From: Helichrysum umbraculigerum
Taxonomy: Eukaryota; Streptophyta; Magnoliopsida; Asterales; Asteraceae
Direction of reading: 5' to 3'
DNA length: 64,000 bases
Assembly (NCBI GenBank): GCA_949592205.1
Contig: CATIUR010000004.1
Span: 86,527,337 to 86,591,336, forward strand
Shown here: piece by piece, positions 57,574 to 64,000 of the stretch
How the letters are laid out: every line of letters starts with the position of its first letter
Position numbering within the stretch: position 1 is the first letter of the stretch
Translations under genes and position numbers: made by a program
The notes under the pieces: generated by a model
The model's database searches: none
What the model saw: the letters and a program-made list of their open reading frames with translations, nothing else
What the model was told of the DNA's origin: nothing

Positions 57574-57699
57574 CTTAGTGTCGATGTAGTTGGCCCAAAA
57601 CCGGTTTTCAGCTCGATCTAAAGGGTTCGTTGGGAGGAGTTTGTGGACATCGGGATAGATTTCATCAAGGTACTCGATTATGATCAAAGACTCGGGAAT
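57574..57699 (-). pseudogene. GST exon-1 fragment, inverted partial duplicate
   Basis: The minus strand encodes about 42 residues including ESLIIIEYLDEIYPDVHK, LLPTNP and DRAENRFWANYIDTK, followed by the AAG|GTATGT donor at 57573. It is the last third of exon 1 of the gene at 61903, in opposite orientation, and continues into the homologous intron down to about 56434. Here the reading frame through NPLDRAENRFW is intact, unlike in the complete copy. Upstream of 57700 homology stops, so the N-terminal part and exon 2 are absent. The intron carries at least three extra insertions: the Stowaway MITE, an AT-rich block (56836-57168) and a block at about 57185-57365. Confidence 0.85.
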
Positions 57700-57740
57700 G
57701 ATGTATTAAAAGTACATTTTGCCATGAAAAGACCAAACAT

Positions 57741-58657
57741 GTGTAAGTCCCATTAAATGCACATAAAAAGTCTATAAGGAATGATTTTGTGATTGTTTGT
57801 GTTGGAACATACAACGAGCGTATGCACAAATGTAGGCTATAAATGATGAGAAATTGATCGATTTTTCACATTTTTCGGATATTTATAATAATTTGTCTCA
57901 AAATATTGGTGTTATGAGAATTTGCCCCACCCGCTTCTTGGGTTTGCGATTTACGACTCGGCTATAGAACAAGTCGTGACCGAGAGCGTATAAAGGTAAG
58001 CGGTTCAAATTTGCTCCACTGCACCCGGAAGCAAATCGCAAAAATATAAAAAAATCTTATATATACTCAAGAATTCTGAAAAGTTATGAAACATCTTATA
58101 TATACATTTAATATTATTGTATGTATATAGAAAATATAAAAAATGTCCAAATCAAAATGCATACAATAGACGTTTTTTGGATCATATCTACATACAATAT
58201 TAATTTCTTAAGTTTGACTCCTACAATAATATAAGGGTGGAGGATCTGAGGGGAATGCCTCATTTGAAGAGGACGATGCATTTTAGGACAAAATTTTTGT
58301 AATTTACGACAACTACTGCATTATAGCAACACTGCATTTTAATAACGTTGTATTTTATACGTATAAATTTTAATGCATTTTAATATCACTACATTTTAAT
58401 CCTTACAATTTTATCCTAAAATGTAGTTTAATAGGTCTTCTCCTCCTTCCCCTTATACAAGACATTCTCCCTAAAAGTTATCCTAATATAAGAGGTAAGG
58501 TTTAATAAGTTTAATAAATCCTAAATTCAACGATAAACATAATAAAAAGGTCTAGTACATAGGCCTCCTGCATCTACAAGAGGTACCTATATTTAAAATA
58601 AATTGCATGTTTTTTAGAGTAACTACGTACATCATGCCGGGAAGGACCCTTAATTAC
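57741..58657. other. Unassigned intergenic DNA
   Basis: No gene seen. Inverted similarity between 58236-58310 and 58395-58465 (GCATTTTAGGACAAAATT against AATTTTATCCTAAAATG) may mark a small MITE, but ends and target duplication are unclear. Confidence 0.35.
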
Positions 58658-58679
58658 CACTGCAAGAAAAAATGTCTAT

Positions 58680-58950
58680 TGCAACGACAAAAGTCGTCTC
58701 AAAAAGATCAAATGTCGTTGCAAATGACTTTCTGCAACGACATGTCGTTGCAAAAGGGTCGTCGCAATGTCCTCGTCCTTCAAAACTTTTTGGGACGACA
58801 GTTTGCAACAACAAGCAGGGCCCACTCTTTAATTTCCGTACATCTTAAGTAATTCAATAATAAATATCTTTAGCAACGACATATGTCGCCCCAAAAAGTA
58901 TAATTATTAAAAAATATGGTTGACCTTCTGCAACGACATTGTCGTTGCAA
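58680..58950. repeat. CACTA left subterminal repeats
   Basis: At least eight GCAACGACA / TGTCGTTGC / GTCGTC units, several as direct palindromes such as GCAACGACATGTCGTTGC (58734-58751). The right counterpart is 61180-61595 with units in AACGACATATGTAGTTGC-like forms. Confidence 0.85.
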
Positions 58951-59245
58951 AAAGTCACTGAATTTTGACAAATTTTTGCATTTTTTCGATTCAATCTAGG
59001 CACGCCTATTTCAATTATTCATATTTCCTGCAATTTTACAACAAATAGTTCACAGTTTCGCATTCAAACACACACCGAACAAACAATTAAACAACCGGAC
59101 AAATCATTAATTCTTCAAACAAGCGTACAAAATATTTCTAACGTTCAACTAGCTTAAAACTAAATAGCTTAAACACTTCAAATAGTTTCGACAAACATTG
59201 TTTCCACAAACCTCGTAAAGGCCTAACACTTCACAAACAAATTTA

Positions 59246-59420
59246 CTCATCATCTTCATCGTCATCCTTGTCTTCTTCATCATCATCACTACCTTCTTCA
59301 ATACCGGGTCCGATCGAATTGATCTTGGAAACGAGAATTATAACCTTTTCTTAAGACCTTGTGTAGAGAAGTCATGAACTCGTTTTAAGACTCGATTTGT
59401 TGTTGTTGAGACTTGAACAT
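59246..59420 (-). pseudogene. Decayed C-terminal end of a CACTA ORF with acidic tail
   Basis: On the minus strand a Gln-rich stretch (FKSQQQQIES) and HKVLRKGYN are readable but in different frame from the end GSDDDEEDKDDDEDDE, and stops intervene. Acidic tails occur at the end of CACTA-encoded proteins. Too short to name. Confidence 0.35.
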
Positions 59421-60050
59421 TCTCTTGAGATCAATCACTAAATCACCTATAAATCAATCAACTAAATTAACAAAATCAAAGGTTCTATACATATTCAATT
59501 CTATACATTCAAACATGTGTAAAAGTTTAACAAATTCATACAATTCCTAACAATACAAATTAATACAATTATATACACAGGAGGCATCTTGTTTGTACTA
59601 AGTTGATACTAGCAGATACTTGTCACTATGGATAGTGCTGGTATAGATAGTCGTGACATTGATAGTGCGCATGCTCATCGATGTAGGATAACGACTTGGA
59701 ATCTGGTTAACCCCGATAGACACAGAGATCTCGACATACTTTTTATATTTTACATTTTCACGTCACACATCATCAGTGCATATTGTGTGTGATATTTTGT
59801 ATACAAACACGTACACGAAAATCACTAAGCCTTTAGGCTTATGCATGTACGTGTATATCTCAGGACACAACTAGTTGGCTCGTCAAGAAGGGAATTCGTA
59901 GGACCAGATGATACCCAAAGACGCTGTTGCTTATCTATAGTAATCTTTTAGACTAGTTTAAACCTTGTATCGCTTCCGCTTGTAATATAAAACTCTTGTT
60001 CATAAATAAAATTGTCGTTTTGTTGGAATAAATATCGGGTGTCATAAATA

Positions 60051-60738
60051 GTGTAATCGCCTTAAGGTTTCATGAACTTAAACGGTCTTTGAGGTCGACA
60101 TCATTGGCGATGATACCTCTTGATTGAATAGAAAGACACGTGTTTCATATGTCTCATTTGTTCGGATGTGATCAACGTTACGATGATGTATAGCAACAAG
60201 TAAGTCATGTTTGATTAAAACCTCACTAGACTTTTAACGTTTCTTTTTTCATTGTCAAATAAGTACTAGGTGTGTTTTTAACTTATTTATCCTCTATAAA
60301 CTCGACGATATATATGCAATCACAGTTTCCAACACAAATTCCTCAATTTGTTGTTTCTTCACTTTATCAATGATGTTTAGAAACACTCGACAATTATAGT
60401 ACATACTTTAATTTCATAAATAGTTACCAAGTTCGTTTACATCTTTTACATATACTCGTCAAATAACGTACTCGCAAACACATTCGCCAACGTATATAAA
60501 GCCTTTCACATAATTAGTGTAAATGCCTCATGGTATTCTGAGCTTAAACCGTATTTGAGGTCGACATAATTGGTAATAAAGTTCAATGATGCCTCTTGAT
60601 TGAAAAGAAAGACGCCTGATTCATATGACTCATTTGTTCGGATGTGATCAACGTTACGATGATGTATAACAAGTAAGCCATGTCTGATCAACATCACACC
60701 ATCACCGTTTCTTTTTCCAATATCAAATGGATTACTCG
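60051..60738. repeat. Two ~220-bp direct repeats inside the CACTA element
   Basis: 60051-60272 and 60517-60738 share GAGGTCGACAT, CCTCTTGATTGAA, CATTTGTTCGGATGTGATCA and ACGATGATGTATA. The complement of the second copy is open for 63 codons (60506-60697), the first is not, so coding is doubtful. Confidence 0.75.
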
Positions 60739-61613
60739 ATGTTCTATTTTTAAAATTCTAATAAGTGTGACATTTTTGTTTTATTTTCGTGATAAAAAAT
60801 CAAACTTTTATAACGAAGGTTCATTAACTTAAACCGATTTAATTTACGATAATGCAAATCACCAAGTATACCGTATTTCAACTATATCCCGTAGAAGCTC
60901 ATCAATATACTCGCAAACACCTTCGCCAAAATAAAGTCATTAGTTTTTTAAGATGACGTATTGTTATCCAAGTCGTTTCGCAACTAATACAAATCGTATA
61001 ACATGTAATATACTAAGTTAACTTTTATAATTTAACTAAAACATGTAATTAAACTTAACTTAAAATTATTTCACAAGCTATTTAATATTCAATAATTTAT
61101 AAATTTATTTAAAATAATATTTTATAAATAATTTGTAAATAAGTATAATTTTTAATTAAAATAAAATAATAAACCATTTTTTGCGACGACATTTGTCGTC
61201 TCTAAAAGTGAGCGGGAAATTTTTTTTATCCTGGAGCCAAAACCAAAAAAGTCAAAAATAAAGTAAAAAACTTTTTGCAACGACATATGTAGTTGCAAAA
61301 AGTACCCCGGGAATTATTTTCATCTTGGAGCCAAAACAAAAAAATCAAAAATAAAAATAAAACTTTAGTAACGACACTGTCGTCGTAAAAAGTAGCGCGG
61401 GAAATATTTTCTTTTTGGAGCCAAACAAAAAAATCAAAAAGAAATAAAAATATCTTTAGGGACGACAAGTGTCGTTGCTGAAAGTAAAGTCAACAATTCA
61501 TTCAAGTCAAAGTTCAAAAGGGAGAAAATTTTGTCATCTAGTGACTTTCAGAGACGACATCTTGTAGTTGCTAAAAGCCTTCGTTGCAATAGGTCTTTTT
61601 TCTTGTAGTGTAC

Positions 61614-61902
61614 CTCTTTAGAAGGCCTAACAAACTCAAAAATTCATATGTTAAAAATCATATGGAAAGGAGAAATTATTAATATAGTTTATGTATCATT
61701 CATTAAATAGATGAATTAAACGTTATTTTAACTTTATATTTTTATCAAATAAATTCCTTCGATCACTTTTTCATAAATTGTAAAAACAATGGGTAATTTG
61801 TGACACTTTATAAAACATTAAGGGGCACACATGTAATTATTTTTGTGCATATATACGAGCTTCAATCTCTATACATGACATCAATGTATCATATCTCTTT
61901 CA
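61614..61902 (+). promoter_or_regulatory. GST upstream region with TATA box
   Basis: CATATATACG at 61849-61858 is a plausible TATA box about 50 bases before the start codon; TTTATAAAAC at 61808 is a second candidate. The CACTA element ends only 290 bases upstream of the ATG. Confidence 0.45.
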
Positions 61903-63080
61903 ATGGCAAACAATAGTGAGATAAAGCTTCTAGGGACCGCGACAAGTCCATATGTAAACCGAGTTCAATTTGTTCTTGACCTCAAGTCTATCGACTATGA
62001 GTTCATAGAAGAAAACCTTGCTAACAAAAGTGAGCTATTGTTAACATCAAACCCGGTTTATGAGAAAGTGCCGGTCCTTTTGCATGCAAACAAACCACCA
62101 ATTCCCGAGTCTTTGATCATAATCGAGTACCTTGATGAAATCTATCCCGATGTCCACAAACTCCTCCCAACGAACCCTTTTTCGATCGAGCTGAAAACCG
62201 GTTTTGGGCCAACTACATCGACACTAAGGTATGTTAAAATTCAAGTGATTTGATTATCTTGAAATTTTCAACACGAATATAATTAGTGTATTTTTAAGTG
62301 ATTTACTACTCCATTTTAGCCGTCCACAAATATTTCTAAGCTACGTGCAAAATTATTTTTGTCGAACCGGCCATGATATATTAAAGGACTGATAATTAAA
62401 GAATATGAAGTAAAGTTGAAGTGCACCGAAATACATTAACTGAACTATACTTAGAATTTCTTTAAGAAATAATAGTATTTTACTCCCAATATTCTTTTCA
62501 ACCTAATTACAAACAAAAAGATATTTTATTACACAATATGATGGTAAATGGGTACACATGATTTTATGCTATCGTTGTTTAACGGAAGTATATAGTATAT
62601 GATATGATATGATGTGATGTGATGTGATGTGATGTACAAATAATGATATTTTGAGTCTAACAATAGTATTGATAGTCAACGTTACTAAAAGTGTGTATTT
62701 ATGGATAGTTTTTCCCGTTGTACGACGAGTTGCGGCAAACTCCGGGAAAAGAAGGCAAAGAAGAAATTAAAAAACAGATCATTGAAGGATCACAATTATT
62801 AGAAGAAGCCTTTGTGAAGTCTAGCAAAGGGAAGGCTTATTTTGGTGGTGATGATATAGGTTACCTTGATGTTGTTCTTGGATGTTTTCTAGCGTGGACG
62901 GAATTTGTTGAAAAGATTAACGATTTCAAAATATTTGATGAAGTCAAAACTCCGGAACTAGCAGGATGGAGAAAGCGTATGTGTTCACAGGAAGCGATTA
63001 AGAGTGTGACCCCAAAGAACGAAACACTTGTGGACTTCTATATCATGCTTCAAATCTATAAACCACCAAGAGCAGCCTAA
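61903..63080 (+). pseudogene. Tau-class glutathione S-transferase gene, exon-1 frameshift
   Basis: Exon 1 61903-62228, intron 62229-62708 (GTATGT...ATAG), exon 2 62709-63080; about 231 aa if the frame were open. It shows the thioredoxin-like N-terminal domain with the catalytic Ser region TATSPYVNRVQF, glutathione-site KVPVLLH and ESLIIIEYLDE, then the helical C-terminal domain (YDELRQTPGKEGKEE; GDDIGYLDVVLGCFLAW). Intron position and phase are those of tau GSTs, which are cytosolic enzymes conjugating glutathione to xenobiotics and stress products. Near 62185 the sequence CCTTTTTCGATCG has two bases more than the inverted copy (CCTTTAGATCG), shifting the frame just before the conserved RFWANYIDTK. 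It is a pseudogene unless the assembly is wrong. A SINE lies 43 bases after the stop. Confidence 0.88.
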
Positions 63081-63123
63081 ACCAAACTTTATTATATTAT
63101 GTGTTTTCTTATCTGGTTTAAGT

Positions 63124-63347
63124 ACCAATGGGGCTTTGCCTCAGTGGTACCGCCGCCGCAAATCCCCACGCCCCACCCGGGTTCAAGCCTCTGGGAGTAC
63201 AAAAAATCCCATGCTCCGTGTGTGGGGTCACTGGGGCCAGGTGTTTAGCCGGACGGGTTGCCTCTTGCGGGTGGGGCTCCGTGGATCTACGGATCCGGGG
63301 TTAAAGGTTCCTTCCAATAACCTTTTTTTTTTTTTTTTTTTTTTTTT
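63124..63347 (+). mobile_element. tRNA-derived SINE
   Basis: Flanked by the 13-bp duplication ATCTGGTTTAAGT (63111-63123, 63348-63360). Polymerase III A-box-like TTGCCTCAGTGGTAC near 63138 and B-box GGGTTCAAGCC near 63179 show tRNA origin. It ends in 25 T's. 224 bases, in the GST 3' flank, same strand as the gene. Confidence 0.9.
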
Positions 63348-63360
63348 ATCTGGTTTAAGT

Positions 63361-64000
63361 GTCATTTAGCATAATCATAATTCAATTTGGTTTGAATAAT
63401 GTGTACAAAGTAAAAGTTTTACATCATTTCATTTGGTATGTTCGCCCAGCAGTTTAAAATTCCTTTTCTGGAATGTGTATGAGTTTGTCCTAAGAGCACT
63501 TATAGTTGTTCCCGGTGGTTGTGCAACAATGTTTGTCACATCAGTATGACTGACGAGTTACAATAACACCATAATTTTGTCTAGTCTTGATTAATCACCT
63601 CAAATTTCGTAGGATCTCACCTTTTGAAGACATGATCCTGGTTATTGTTTCGTAGGTTCTGAGGTACATTTACTCACTTTCAAGCAGTAGTGATGTAATC
63701 GTAGAGGAACCATATATTGAGGTATTAACAAGTGTTCATTTATTCGTTTCATTGTTCATCGGTGAATATATTCTTACAATGGTAGGCGTTTAAGGGCCAA
63801 TATACAAAGTAAGCTAATACAAATAGGCTACAATAATACATCACTTAATCGATACTAATCTAAATATATACACGAACAGTACTTAATTCGAGGCAATGCG
63901 ACTTTGGTTATGTATATTAAAACGAAATGAATTCAAACGAAGGCAACTAGCTGTTCATCCTGGTACGTACTAGATCTAAACAATATAACGGACATCGTTA
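63361..64000. other. Unassigned 3' flank
   Basis: No ORF, repeat or signal that I can support. Confidence 0.4.

Larger units (their letters stand above)
58658..61610. mobile_element. Non-autonomous CACTA (En/Spm-type) transposon
   Basis: Ends CACTGCAAGAAAAA (58658) and the complement of CACTACAAGAAAAA (61610), flanked by the 3-bp duplication TAC (58655-58657, 61611-61613). Both subterminal regions carry palindromic GCAACGACA/TGTCGTTGC repeats, the type bound by CACTA accessory proteins. 2,953 bases; no transposase domain is readable, so it depends on another element. Confidence 0.92.

Noticed and set aside
63028..63369. 113-codon frame ending in a Phe run
   Set aside because: It reads through the SINE and its T tail in another frame than the GST exon.

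Overview
The window looks like a repeat-rich, intergenic piece of a flowering-plant nuclear genome. The polyproteins resemble Ty3/gypsy Tekay-type chromovirus proteins that are abundant in Asteraceae, so that family is my best guess for the host; this rests on recalled protein style, not on a search. Exon-intron genes (a LOB-domain gene and a tau-class glutathione S-transferase) and plant transposon types (Stowaway, CACTA, hAT, tRNA-derived SINE, Athila-like) agree with a dicot. Nothing prokaryotic is present.

Layout. (1) 1-3039 and 15320-16262: pieces of minus-strand gypsy LTRs lying in a decayed hAT transposon (16263-17700). One of these LTRs is split by a complete plus-strand chromovirus, 3040-15319 (target duplication CAGGT), whose gag-pol is broken by stops and frameshifts and which itself carries a 582-bp solo LTR (11631-12212, TCCGG). 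(2) 17700-18711: a two-exon LBD23/24-like gene with a lost splice donor. (3) 18760-56298: one minus-strand chromovirus (target duplication GGTCC) stretched to 37.5 kb by two later insertions: a 12.2-kb non-autonomous Athila-like element (23682-35867, AGTGC) in the RT/RNase H junction, and a 13.5-kb three-LTR tandem of a gag-only retrotransposon (37338-50818, GTACC) at the gag/protease junction. Without the insertions this element is about 11.9 kb, like the plus-strand one. (4) 56304-57740: an inverted partial copy of the GST gene, filled with a Stowaway MITE and other insertions. (5) 58658-61610: a non-autonomous CACTA element (TAC). (6) 61903-63347: the GST gene with a frameshift in exon 1 and a SINE in its 3' flank. 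The last 640 bases show nothing I can assign.

How the parts relate. All chromovirus-type elements share a tRNA-iMet primer site, an AAGGGGAGAA polypurine tract, about 3-kb LTRs and a common leader. The gag-only element keeps the cis signals and an intact Gag but no enzymes, so it could be moved only by an autonomous relative. Two diverged autonomous copies share an additional 240-242 aa coiled-coil ORF between the primer site and gag. The LTRs carry family-specific arrays of short stem-loops and a candidate GT-AG intron at corresponding places. These, together with the three-LTR array, are the least ordinary features here.
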